Assembly (NCBI GenBank): GCA_023653785.1
Contig: JAMKCH010035321.1
Location: 48,578 to 112,577, forward strand
Direction of reading: 5' to 3'
Origin: Ophioderma brevispina
Lineage: Eukaryota > Echinodermata > Ophiuroidea > Amphilepidida > Ophiodermatidae
Length of the DNA: 64,000 nt
Made by a program: the position numbers and the translations under genes. Each line of letters opens with the position of its first letter. Position 1 is the stretch's first letter. The notes under the pieces were generated by a model that saw only the letters and a list, made by a program, of their open reading frames with translations, did no database searches and had not been told where the DNA came from. Below are positions 34,037 through 45,082 of this stretch, piece by piece.

Positions 34037-34925
34037 CTAACAAATGAATACATATCGCTTACTGAATGCAAGACCAACGTAAGTGCATTTTGACTAATTT
34101 TACAGGAAGAACATTTTGGTGTTTCTATTGGCTTCTATACTCCTACGTACTCCGAATACTACTTGATTAAAGTTATAGTTTATAAACAAAGCAAATGAAT
34201 ACATATCGCCGATTGAATGCAAGACCAACGTAAGTGCATTTTGACTAATTTTACAGGAAGAACATTTTGGTGTTTCTATTGGCTTCTATACTCGTACGTA
34301 CTCCGAATACTACTTGATTAAAGTTATAGTTATAAACAAAGCAAATGAATGCATAATCTTCGACTGAATGCAAGACCAACGTAAGTGCATTTTTAACAAC
34401 AACTCGCTTACAGGAAAAATATTGTTTGTGTTTCTATTGGCTTCTATAGCTGGTGTGTCCATAACTATAGCAGGTAATAAAATAGGAAATATATTTGTAT
34501 GATATAAATAAAATAATTTCTCCTAGATAAACGTAATTAAATATTTATTTAAGAAAGAAGAGAACTATGTGAAATAAGTATTTTCTCGTTAATGCAAGGC
34601 CAACGTAAGTGGCACTTACGCTGGTCTTGAATTAAACATTTTTTCCCTTTCTCATTGCAAGACCAACGTAAGTGTTGTGGCACTTACGTTGGTCTGGCAC
34701 TGAAACAAGAAGAAAAAAACAATGACGCAAAACAAATGTAATGGCACTTACGTTGTCTTGCATTAAAACCTAATGCACATACGTTATCTTCCTTTTCTAA
34801 TTAAAACGTTTGATCTCCTCCACACATCGTTTAAATTATGCTCGATAACCTCCTCTTTCAAAATTGACCCAAAACTCAATTGGACAAAATGTCATTTATG
34901 TTGGTCTTGCATTCAGCCGATGATT
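34037..34925. mobile_element. Element with iterated GCAAGACCAACGTAAGTG motifs
   Basis: Eight copies of the core (C/G)AAGACCAACGTAAGTG occur: plus strand at 34064, 34215, 34366, 34591 and 34655; minus strand at 34611, 34681 and 34745; plus a variant minus copy at 34889. The first three sit in a tandem unit of about 150 bp (GAATACATATCG to AAACAAAGCAAAT). The outermost inverse copies (CTGAATGCAAGACCAACGTA at left and its complement near 34918) suggest terminal or subterminal inverted repeats of a roughly 890-bp non-autonomous element. No ORF is visible. Confidence 0.65.
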
Positions 34926-36676
34926 TATATCCCTAATGTCCCTTAATACCATTTTGCCACTTTTAAAAATAGAGAAATAAGGGGGTAAAGTTTATACAGG
35001 GGTAAACAATTATAATGATTTAATTGAGCTAAATCATAAGCTATCGTATTCTTCTAGTCAAACTGAGTAAGAAAATCTATAGTTTGTCTAACTTTTGAAC
35101 TTTAGTTTTAGGCATGCAGGCCAAAATACTTTCAAGGTCATCGTGGGGTAACGTTTTCAAAACAGTGCGATTTTTATTCAACTAATTCCAAATTACTCGT
35201 ACATGTTGTTTGGTCATGTTATGGCAAAAAAATGTTCATTCACACTCGCTACATCTTGGAAATATTGACCTTATAGGTCAGTGGCTTTTGATCTCTCTTA
35301 GACCCAGTAGAAACCTGCCATAATGAACTCTATAACTATGCAAGTAAATTACTTAAACAATTTAAATATATCTTTTCAGTTTATACACAATTAGACGAAC
35401 AAGTTGATACACTTTTAGAAAGAATCGGATCACTCCAGGCATTAACCCCCAGTATGACCGTGAACAGTTATTTCCATATAGTTAATAATCCATAAATCGC
35501 AGATAGGGCAAAATATACTTTTCCCGGATACTTTTTTAATCCTTATGACATGACACAAACGTTGGTATACATTTCAATTTTAGAATTTGACCCCTGTACA
35601 AACCTTATTTCTTAAATAGCACAAAGGGGATTCATGGGGACTTTTGATATGTTACTCCTTACAGCATCAGGACATTATTCAGAAAAATTCAGCTTGTACC
35701 TATTTATTTCCGGTGTTTTTCTATATCTTGGACTAATAAAGAGATCGTTAATGAACATAATAAATTCATCCTAGTCTACCTGGAGAACTAAGTAGTTAAC
35801 AATTCAAGTGAGATTATTGTTCATTCTGTTTCCGATTTTTCTGTGGGGAATGTAGTTCAATTTTTCCCAAATATACCTAAAATCGATAAAATGGCGGTCT
35901 TCTTCAAAGTTCATTGACGAATTTGGATCAAACGTCTGCTCAAAATATGCTCTAAACGTATCACGAACAGTATTTCCCTTATACCAAGTTTATCTTACTA
36001 AATCTAGTAATACATGTAATATGACCCCTATTTCCAGGAGCACTCGTTTAGAACACATCTTTTTGCGGGTACTTCTAGTGGTAAGTCCGGCTTTTTGAAA
36101 ATAAATAGCGCACTATGAAAACACTCTTGGGATACGTGCATCTAACAAGTTTGAAGACCGCTTTTTCCAGCCATTATCTTGCTACCTACTATTCAAGCGC
36201 TCTAAGACAATGAGGTCTATATGCTATTTGTTTGACCTATTTCTCAATTGCGCATCAGACACATTAATTGTTTTAACGGTTTATGTTCCAAAGATTTGGA
36301 ACAGACAAACAAGCGCAGGTGATGAACTGAATGAAAAAAAGGAGCGAACAACAGCAAAGGTAGAAAATTAAAGAAATACAAGAAAAAAGCTAAGGAGAAG
36401 ATTAGTAACCACATTAAATTTGTTCGAATGGAAGGAAGCAAAACCATGGTTGTGCCAATCTTGCATAAGATAGGGCGCAATAAGTAAACGTATCAAACTT
36501 ATTAATCACGCAAAATTGCATAGTTGGGAAAATAAACCAGAAAATACTAATAGGATATGATTTTTTTTAAATCATGCACTCTACTTTGCCAATTAAATAA
36601 TATGTAAACAAATTTTCTTAAGCCTAGGCTGCTATAATGGCCTCGGTCCCTTCTAAATAAAAAAAAATGGCAATAG
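34926..36676. other. No supported gene
   Basis: About 1.75 kb of AT-rich DNA. YTQLDEQVDTLLERIGSLQ (35382-35438), preceded by TCTTTTCAG, looks exon-like at its 5' side but has no matching donor. The minus-strand 78-codon frame at 36244-36480 is hydrophobic with no family. Nothing can be named. Confidence 0.35.
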
Positions 36677-37198
36677 TTAAAGAGACATATTTGAAAACGT
36701 ACGCCCTGAAGATTCAAAATTGGTATTTTTGCATGGTTGTAAAGCTTTTATATACACATTAGCCCTCACCTGAAATGATTAAGACCAAATCAGCGCCCTT
36801 ATGGGTAAAGAGAACGATTTTATGATAAAATGACTCCGGCGACATTAATTCAGCAGACGACGGAAATGGCGTTTAACACAAAAAATGCCGGAGTTGATTC
36901 CCACGGCATGCACCCTGTTTGTCCGGTCTGTGACCTTTGTTGTTTTAATATCAATGAGTACGAGTCTATGAAATTCATGTAATAGACACATTTGTTGATT
37001 AAAGTTACGGCAAACTTAAAGTTAGGCCACAAATTACCTGGATGTCTTTAGGCTCTTATCAATGCCCCTATCTGTTTTGGGGAATCTTTTTTTTTTTTAT
37101 GTAAAATATATCCATATTCTTCCAATGGCTTAGACTGTCATTTGCGAGCAAATTGAAGAAATTTCTTATTTTGTGAAAATGTGCCAGTGTCGCTTTAA
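36677..37198. mobile_element. CACTGGCACATTTT-family TTAA element, copy 2
   Basis: TTAAAGAGACAT at left and, reverse-complemented, TTAAAGCGACACTGGCACAT at right. Long internal identity with 12393-12867: AGCCCTCACCTGAAATGAT, GACCAAATCAGCGCCCTTAT, CAGCAGACGACGGAAATGGC. The left TIR has lost CTGGCAC, and the central palindrome is broken on one side. About 50 extra bases are present near 37020-37070. Confidence 0.8.
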
Positions 37199-37540
37199 AC
37201 CTAAACAGTAGCATGGTCGACATGACATGTTACATCAAACATTTTCTCATAAATAGACGTGACACAATTTATTATTTTTAAAGCAGCAAATATATTATTT
37301 AATTCAGATATTCAGATTTGATTTTCATACTGTCATTTTAAAATTTGTATGCAGAACAACAAAAATCTACCCCATGAACATTTTATGATGATCTGACCAA
37401 ACACTGGTTGAATATAGAGGGTACTTCACCCCCCCCCACCCCAAAAAAAGGTACTAAGTCAGCTTTAACCTCTTGAGATCAAAATTGCAGAAGCTCCCCA
37501 TCCTACGCCGTCACTTCCATTTGAAATCACCCAATACACA

Positions 37541-38649
37541 TAAAGATACGTACATGATTTAGAAATATACTATAACAGCAACGGTCATCAGTTCAAGTTT
37601 GGTTGATTTTGATTTCTTCATATCTTCAACCCTATTCAATTGCACTCATATGGCTAAATTACATGTATTAAATCTAGGGCCTAAACTACTGATAAATCCA
37701 TGTAATTTCTGCACGAAATAATCAATATAGACATGTTTAGGGAAGAATAGGGTTAATAGTCTTTATTCTGTATAGGCTTGGTTGATTTCTTTCATTCAAA
37801 TCCTACTCCAAGGATAAACCAAAACACTCCCCATTATTTGCTTCGTATTTAGTAAAGCACTGATTTAGTAAAGCATCAATCAACCATTAGCAGTTAGCTT
37901 TAACACTAGTTACTCGAAGGTTAATGGCCAGAGCAATCAATAGAACCCATTTGGAGTTTGGTTAACGCTCTTCAATAGACGGTGACAAGGACAAAGTGTT
38001 TTTAAAATTATGTTAAATTTAAATTGCGACAAATTATTTCGTTATCAATCCAATTTAGCATGTTTTAACCAAAAAAATTGTTTTAAAATCGGCGGGCCGT
38101 CTTCCTGGTGTTACTGGACCTGTCGGCAGCATTCGACACCATTGATTATTCTACGTTGCTTACTCGTCTCCGTGATGTATTTGGTATTTCTGGTCAGGTG
38201 TATGATTTTTTTGAATCGTATTTAGTCGGTCGAACAAGTAGAGTTAAGGTTGCAAGTGAGCTATCTGACCCTCAAAGGTTGGTATTCGGCCTCCCTCAAG
38301 GCTCCGTCGTAGGACCACAAATGTTGTCTCTTTACACGCAACCTCTTGCGAAAATCATTGAGCGTTACCCCGCATCAAGTTCCATTTCTACGCTGATGAT
38401 TCACAATTATACATCACTGTTGATCCCAGAAATCCTTGTGACATTAGTCAAGCTTTATCTATCTTGTCCTCCTGCATCATGGATATAAAGCACTGGATGT
38501 CATACAACATGCTCCAACTCAATGAAAATAAAACCGAGTTCATTGTTTGTGCAACGAAAGGATATCAACATCTTCTCTCCGATGTTTCTCTGCAAGTTGG
38601 TAATGAAAACATTTTGCCATCCGCCACAAATAAGAACCTTAGTGTGAAC
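37541..38649 (+). repeat. Tandem duplication with LINE sequence, copy 1
   Basis: AAAGATACGTACATGATTTA through CTTAGTGTGAACTT is repeated at 38673-39868 in the same orientation with very few changes. Copy 1 lacks 114 bases found in copy 2 (39192-39305), joining TTTTAAAA directly to TCGGCGGGCC. It stops in mid-ORF and runs straight into a T tract. Confidence 0.9.
38098..38649 (+). pseudogene. CR1/L2-like LINE reverse-transcriptase fragment (copy 1)
   Basis: LLDLSAAFDTIDYSTLLTRL (motif A) starts at 38108, FGLPQGSVVGP (motif B) follows at about 38288, and HFYADDSQLYITVDP (catalytic motif C) at about 38382 after a one-base frame change. DIKHWMSYNMLQLNENKTEF follows. It is cut at 38649 by the T tract, so it lacks the C-terminal domain that copy 2 has. 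Confidence 0.85.
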
Positions 38650-38672
38650 TTTTTTTTTTTTTTTTTTTTTTT
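38650..38672. repeat. T tract (23 bases) at duplication junction
   Basis: Copy 1 would end in TT and copy 2 begins with T, so the inserted part is about 20 T residues. It lies exactly where the repeated segment restarts. Confidence 0.9.
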
Positions 38673-39868
38673 AAAGATACGTACATGATTTAGAAATATA
38701 CTATAACAGCAACGGTCATCAGTTCAAGTTTGGTTGATTTTGATTTCTTCATATCTTCAACCCTATTCAATTGCACTCATATGGCTAAATTACATGTTCT
38801 AAATCTACTGATAACTCCATGTAATTTCTGCACGAAATAATCAATATAGACATGTTTATGGATGAATAGGGTTAATAGTCTTTATTCTGTATAGGCTTGG
38901 TTGATTTCTTTCATTCAAATCCTACTCCAAGGATAAACCAAAACACTCCCCATTATTTGCTTCGTATTTAGTAAAGCACTGATCAATCAACCATTAGCAG
39001 TTAGCTTTAACACTAGTTACTCGAAGGTTAATGGCCAGAGCAATCAATAGAACCCATTTGGAGTTTGGTTAACGCTCTTCAATAGACGGTGACAAGGACA
39101 TATTTTTAAAATTATGTTAAATTTAAATTGCGACAAATTATTTCGTTATCAATCCAATTTAGCATGTTTTAACCAAAAAATTGTTTTAAAATGTTATTTA
39201 TATATAATACTCTAAGTGTATGCTATATAATCAATTCGCTATGATGGCGTTCGTGAAAATAACAAGCTTTCGCGCTTGACTTGCATGATTGAATGCTTTT
39301 GACAATCGGCGGGCCGTCTTCCTGGTGTTACTGGACCTGTCGGCAGCATTCGACACCATTGATTATTCTACGTTGCTTACTCGTCTCCGTGATGTATTTG
39401 GTATTTCTGGTCAGGTGTATGATTTTTTTTAATCGTATTTAGTCGGTCGAACAAGTAGAGTTAAGGTTGCAAGTGAGCTATCTGACCCTCAAAGGTTGGT
39501 ATTCGGCCTCCATCAAGGCTCCGTCGTAGGACCACAAATGTTGTCTCTTTACACGCAACCTCTTGCTAAAATCATTGAGCGTTACCCCGCATCAAGTTCC
39601 ATTTCTACGCTGATGATTCACAATTATACATCACTGTTGATCCCAGAAATCCTTGTGACATTAGTCAAGCTTTATCTATCTTGTCCTCCTGCATCATGGA
39701 CATAAAGCACTGGATGCCATACAACATGCTCCAACTCAATGAAAATAAAACCGAGTTCATTGTTTGTGCAACGAAAGGATATCAACATCTTCTCTCCGAT
39801 GTTTCTCTGCAAGTTGGTAATGAACACATTTTGCCATCCGCCACAAATAAGAACCTTAGTGTGAACTT
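38673..39868 (+). repeat. Tandem duplication with LINE sequence, copy 2
   Basis: Second copy of 37541-38649. It includes 114 additional bases at 39192-39305 and continues through GTGAACTTTGATTCAACC into the rest of the LINE, so it is the intact arrangement. Confidence 0.9.
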
Positions 39869-40560
39869 TGATTCAACCATGACGATGTCAGATCAAGTCA
39901 CTTCAATATGTCAATCCGCCAATTTTCACATTCGCAATCTCTCTCGTGTCAGGATGTACATAGACCAGAACACTTGTCATGCTGCTGTTCGTGCCTTAAT
40001 CACATCCCGGCTTGACTACGCTAACTGTCTGCTTTTCGGATTATCGGTTAAAGACTGTAATCGCCTCCAACGAATTCAAAACCGAGCTGCCAAACTCATC
40101 TTCCGTGCTTCAAAGTATGACCATGTCACACCTCTCATCAATGATCTCCACTGGCTACAGTTCAAAATCGTATCACGTTTAAACTCTTGACTCTGGTTTA
40201 CAAATGCATCACTGACTCTGCTCCATTACCGAACTCATTCACTTGTACTCGCCAACTAGAACTTTGCGCTCTGCATCCGATAAAAGACTTCTCCAAGTTC
40301 CACGTACTCGCACTTTATCTGGCGACAAAGACTTATATGCTGCTGCTGCTCAGCTCTGGAACAATCTCCCCCACAACATTCGCCATTCAAGCTAACTTGC
40401 TTCATTTAAACGCACGCTCAAAACTCATCTGTTCAATATTTAACTTTGTTTTCTTTGCTTATTCTGATCACCTTGCTCTGTTTGTTTTTTTTTTTAATTG
40501 CTTTGTTAAGCGCCGTGATACATTTTCTTGTAAGAGCGCTATATAAATGCCTTCATGTAT
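39305..40560 (+). pseudogene. CR1/L2-like LINE, reverse transcriptase to 3' UTR (copy 2)
   Basis: Same RT blocks as copy 1, then a 169-codon open frame (39681-40190) with DIKHWMPYNMLQLNENKTEF, VRALITSRLDYANCLLFGL and RIQNRAAKLIFRA, which is the standard C-terminal domain. A frameshift follows, then LYAAAAQLWNNLPHNIRH near 40332. The 3' UTR ends AAGAGCGCTATATAAATG and an ATGT repeat, the hallmark tail of L2-like LINEs. Motif A has an upstream frameshift (a run of eight T near 39425). 5'-truncated and dead, but among the best preserved LINE copies here. Confidence 0.85.
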
Positions 40561-40570
40561 GTATGTATGT

Positions 40571-41031
40571 CCCGGGGGCCACTTGTATTCAAAGGTGGAT
40601 ATGATGCGTGAACATGGACTTTCAAAATGCACCCTAAACACGTATTTTCACCGACTAAAAAACAAGCTAAAACATACCCTAAACAAGTATTTTTATCTGT
40701 TAATGATACCCTCAACAAGTACGCAGTGCATTGCATCGTAAATATACCCTTTATTATCTTGCTTTGCTTTACTTCCCAAGTTCCGATTACAATATTTTGG
40801 ATGATTTTGATCCCTGCTTAATGTGATATAACATGACAATTTCAGGGTTAAGAAAAAACATACCCCTTTTTCCATATTTTGCTGTTTTTGACACCCTAAA
40901 CGATGTACGCGCGTACATCGCCTGTTGGAAAAAAATACACCCTTTTTACGCGTTTTCTTGTTCACGCATCATATCCACCTTTCAATACAAGTGTTTTTTT
41001 TTTTTTTTTTTTTAGTGCCCCCCCCCCCCGG
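40571..41031. mobile_element. TIR element inserted in the LINE ATGT tail
   Basis: The left end has CCCGGGGGCCACTTGTATTC and then AAAGGTGGATATGATGCGTG. The right end, reverse-complemented, has CCGGGGGGGGGGGCACT, a 20-base A run, then CACTTGTATTGAAAGGTGGA and TATGATGCGTGAAC. The TIR is thus about 45 bp apart from the homopolymer. Flanks GTATGTATGT and GATGTATGTATG fit insertion within the LINE's microsatellite tail. CCCTAAACAAGTA-like words recur internally. Frames inside are repeat-derived. Confidence 0.75.
40994..41013. repeat. 20-base T run inside a TIR
   Basis: Interrupts the right TIR between CAATACAAGTG and AGTGCCCCC. AGTG is present on both sides, as if a homopolymer had been inserted with a 4-base duplication. 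Confidence 0.9.
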
Positions 41032-41354
41032 ATGTATGTATGCATGGTTAACGTAGCTCTCCGCAAATATGGTGATCATAAGTGGATCGCAATTTCACGC
41101 ACCATGCATTCTTAGCCGACCCACGTTTTGTAATTTTCTTGGAGAGCTCCCGGTTCAACGTTTTTCGTGCGCCACGTGACCATTTAAGAAGACATGATAT
41201 TTAGAAAGAGTCCTGCTTGTATGCAATAACTTTAAGTTTTTAAATAAAATTCAGCAAAAATCCCATGTTTTTCTCCCCAAATTAAAACTCGGGATTTCTG
41301 GAATTATCATGTCATTACAAAGTCAAAAGAAGAGATGGTGGTTTTTAAGGAGTA

Positions 41355-41402
41355 TCAATAGAAAGAAAAGACAATAGCTATTTATTGATACCAATTCATA
41401 AA
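41355..41402 (+). mobile_element. Fragment of CCCTCGTCTT-family element
   Basis: TATCAATAGAAAGAAAAGAC, AATAGCTATTTATTGATACC and AATTCATAA parallel the 20000-20050 part of the 19533 element. Only about 50 bp can be aligned by eye. Confidence 0.45.
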
Positions 41403-41654
41403 CGTTTACAACGAGACACGGCATCTGATTGGTTGATAAATGTGAATTGCGTCTTATCAATGCACGCGAGAATGAGAGTACGCAGTGTGGTTAGAACAAG
41501 TACGCCTGAGATTGTGTTGTTTTATTTTACGGACGGGGTTTGTACTTGAGACAGTGAAACGCATTTCATACTTCTGTTAAGAAATGTCTCTAAATATACT
41601 TTATAATGACGTTTATGAATATAGTTAATGTCTGAATATTTTAGTTTCTCGTGC

Positions 41655-41950
41655 ATCAAAGACAGTATCAGTGATTTGTTAGATCGGGTAATCGAAAATA
41701 TTATAAAAAAACAAAAAAATTGGGTTTCTGTAACAAGTATAGGTATCCTAACATACCCTACAGGTGGTAAGACCAAAAGCAACCTAATAAGAACAAAATT
41801 AGATATTTTAGTCAATGCTACTATTTGAACACACCCGTATTCTGTCTTTTGACAATTTTCCAGTTGGAAAAATTACTTATGATAATTCTACAGACTTATC
41901 ATTCACCCTTTAAGCTTTTCCTGTAAATTTCAAATAGTTTGAATCTTTCG
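41655..41950 (+). repeat. Dispersed repeat, copy 2 (matches 23215-23560)
   Basis: Shares CAGTGATTTGTTAGATC, CTGTAACAAGTATAGGTATC, AAAAGCAACCTAATAAG and TTCACCCTTTAAGCTTTTCC with the first copy in the same order. Overlapping frames on the two strands (41522-41815 and 41628-41828) are repeat-derived. Confidence 0.65.
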
Positions 41951-42084
41951 GGTGGATCAATGTACCATTATTAGGTATTTCATTTGCAAAATGATAAGGG
42001 TTGCAACACCCGCTCCCCCGGATAGACGTGTTACAAAAACTTCGTTGGTTAAACTAGGGTTAAATTCATATTGTCTTCAGGCAT

Positions 42085-42385
42085 TTCAGATTACAGCCTG
42101 TCTCAAAAAAAATGGTACAATCAAAAACAATATTATATCTTAATATAAGTAAGTCGTTTTGTACACCACATTAAAGAGAAATAACCAGGTTTTCCAGTAT
42201 TTTTTGTTTCATCCCATTGCTTGCTTCAATCGAGAGATAACTCCAGTTTACTGCGGAACACAAAAATCGAGTTTGTGCCACTTTCTGTTTGAGTGAAAAC
42301 GGCGAAGAATTAGTTAAACGTAAGTTATTCACATTTGAACAGATATAACATTCTCTAAAAGGGATTAACTTCACAAAGAAACTCT
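42085..42385 (+). repeat. Inverted-repeat pair, left arm
   Basis: CTGTCTCAAAAAAAATGGTA, TATTATATCTTAATATAAGT, TTTTGTTTCATCCCATTGCT and AAATCGAGTTTGTGCCACTT reappear on the opposite strand at 42826-43125 in the same order. The arms are about 300 bp with roughly 440 bp between them. This could be a foldback element or two oppositely inserted copies of one dispersed repeat. Confidence 0.7.
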
Positions 42386-42825
42386 AAAAGATACATAAAC
42401 AGTTACGTAATGGTGGAAGTTATGATCACAAAATTCTGGTTTTAAGATAAAGTGAATAATATTCGACAAACTGTTGTTTGTTAGAAGAGAACCATGAGCC
42501 TACCGCAACCTGGAGAAGAGTTTTTATGGTCTTGAAGTATCATGAAACGCAGAATTCCTACCAACACATTGATACATTGCTTCCTAATTCATTTTTTTAT
42601 TGACTTCAACAATATTAGTAAATGCACGAAGATAGTGCAATATTTTTAAACCATTTCTTTGGATTTGGAGTGTTTTTAACAAATACAAATTTTGTAATAA
42701 ATTCAAAGCTCGATTTCATTGACGTGCAATAAATATTTGTATTGTTTATTATTTATGAAAAGAAGATATTTATCATTGAACTGATTATGTTGACTATTAA
42801 AACTTGTGTCGATGAAACTAGACTT

Positions 42826-43125
42826 CCTTTGTTTACTTTAATCTGTGTTTTGTTTCTTTTTCAAGTTGCAATCTTTTGTGCGCTTCAAGAGAGCATGGCA
42901 TAACTGCATAAAAAGTGGCACAAAACTCGATTTTGGAGTATCGCACTAAATTGATTATATCTCTGGATTGAGAAAAGCAAATAAGATGAAACAAACACCA
43001 TTGGAAAGCCTGTCCTTTGTTCTTTAATATTATATCAAGTAAGAATGACTTATTTTGAAATTTCATATTTAACCATTTTTTTTTCTGAGTGTACCACTTT
43101 TTTGAGACTGTATTTCGAATATTGT
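42826..43125 (-). repeat. Inverted-repeat pair, right arm
   Basis: Read on the minus strand: CAGTCTCAAAAAAGTGGTAC, TGTTTGTTTCATCTTATTTG, AAAATCGAGTTTTGTGCCAC. Divergence from the left arm is substantial, which argues against a simple assembly fold-back. A 98-codon minus-strand frame spans it (42833-43129) without a recognisable domain. Confidence 0.7.
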
Positions 43126-43129
43126 ACAT

Positions 43130-44575
43130 GGATTCTAAAGCGCTGTCTTAAAAATATGTTGCAATGTAGTATTTAAAATTTGTGTATTAGGTATAAGTGT
43201 GCAGATTTTAGTAACGTGTGTTATCAGGGCAAATATTCTATATAGATGTGCGCTTCTGTCGAAGCTTTTTCTTTTTATATTATTGCCCATTTGAATATGC
43301 TGACATTAAAATCAAAAATTATACTGCTCCACGAATAAGCAAGCTATTTTGTTACCCCTCCCACGTGTGGAATGTTGATAAGATTGATTGGAAAATTCCC
43401 ATCACATTACCTAACTCGATGTGAATGATCTTGCAGATAAATTAAAATAAGCTTTCAGTTGATCACCCTATGTGGCGATATGAATCTATGTTTCATACAA
43501 GATGACAAAATGGATCATAAGATACAGCGGATATTACATTTTATGATATTTCTAATAGACCATGTGAAACGAATTAGAGTTTCTCATATCGAGTTCTCCG
43601 GCGAACTGACAATAAATCAGTATTACATTGAAAACATCTCTCCAAGTTCATGCATTATGGCTTTGTTTGGCTTCTGACACGAGGCGCATTATAACACGCA
43701 AACACCAGTGCTACCCTTTACCATGAAACAATTAAATAATCAAGGTTATAAGTACGCTGTCTATTGATTTACCTCTTCTTGTAGTGCACATGCGCATTAT
43801 GGCTCAATGTTAAAATATTTATCGCCTGTCTCTCCTACTATTTGAATATTTAATCAATTCCATTAAAGCGTTTAACTAGAAAGTATGTTTGGACCAGGAC
43901 GTTTTAACGTTATCCAAAATTCACTTAAGCATGAACATGCTATTCGTATTGATAGCAAATTTTCTCCTACGCATGTATATATAATGTGCTCCCAATCAAA
44001 CACATTGAAAACACTTTGTAAGGTGCAAACAGACCTATTCTTCTTGGTCACCGTAAATTTTGCATCGTTGACAGGCATTTTGATGTTAAAAACTGCACAC
44101 ACATTTGGTAAACCGCACCAAGTTTTAATGCCAATTAATATAAATGTGCATTTGAGTAATCATAAATTGTAATTGGCATCCGTTGGCAATGAATTCTTGT
44201 AAACATATCAAACTATTTATTTCTTTTTATATCAATAAAAACCGCCTTAATGTGGATTCATTTGAGTTATTTCTTCTTATCAAGTTAACTGATCAAAGAA
44301 AATACTACTAAACAATGCATTTTCTTATGAGAAAAAAATAATACATAGACCTACGGTGTACCATCGACACTGCCCAAAAAAAAAAATAAACATGAATAAA
44401 AAAAATTAAAAATGGAAAAATTATTAAAAAAAAAATGGGTATTTCGATTTTTTTTTGGATAGTTTGTCAGAATTTTTTTAGAATGTTTCTTTTTAGCATT
44501 TTTTTGTTTAGGAAATTTTTTTACATTTTTTAGAATTTTTTTTTTAGATTTTTTTTTTTGGATTTTTTTTAAGAA

Positions 44576-44606
<31 letters not shown>

Positions 44607-45076
44607 TTTTTCACTATGGATTTTTTTTTGGCGTCGTTGGTACACAGTATAAACCCTAGGACGTAGATTATAAATATCGCCTCTCTTACAGTACAGATTT
44701 AAAAAAAAACCACTGATAAATATGCTTGTTTTCAAACTCTCATGTGGTAAAATCTGTAAATCTTGCAGGAACTGCCTGAGAGAAGCCGTGGATTTAAATG
44801 TTCTGAATTTAAGGGTCACCAGATATTTTGGTAAGCCATCGTTCTGACAAATATGATCTAAGATGAGCATGCATTGAAATGCAATTTGGTGATAGTGCAA
44901 AACATGGTGATAAAAACCCATGATCTGAAATTTCAAACCAGCAACCTCCGTAGTTCACTATAACCGGTGGAAATTTGTTCGATTGTTTCTTATAGTTTAG
45001 GCGATTTAATTCAAACTTGTACTTCTCTAACCAGATTTTAAGATGATCACTTGAAAACTAACATAGGTATAACCTA
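43130..45076. other. No supported gene; T-rich low complexity at 44370-44640
   Basis: Frames at 43218-43424, 43459-43677 and 43885-44172 have no known family. From 44370 to 44640 the plus strand is dominated by TTTTTTAGAATTTTT-like runs, giving lysine-rich minus-strand frames (44351-44614) that are meaningless. Confidence 0.45.
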
Positions 45077-45082
45077 TGATTC

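Noticed and set aside
34037..34925. CRISPR-like array of repeats at 34 kb
   Set aside because: The motif occurs in both orientations with irregular spacing, there are no cas genes, and the context is animal transposon DNA.
44351..44936. Lysine-rich ORFs on the minus strand
   Set aside because: They come from low-complexity T-rich DNA on the plus strand.
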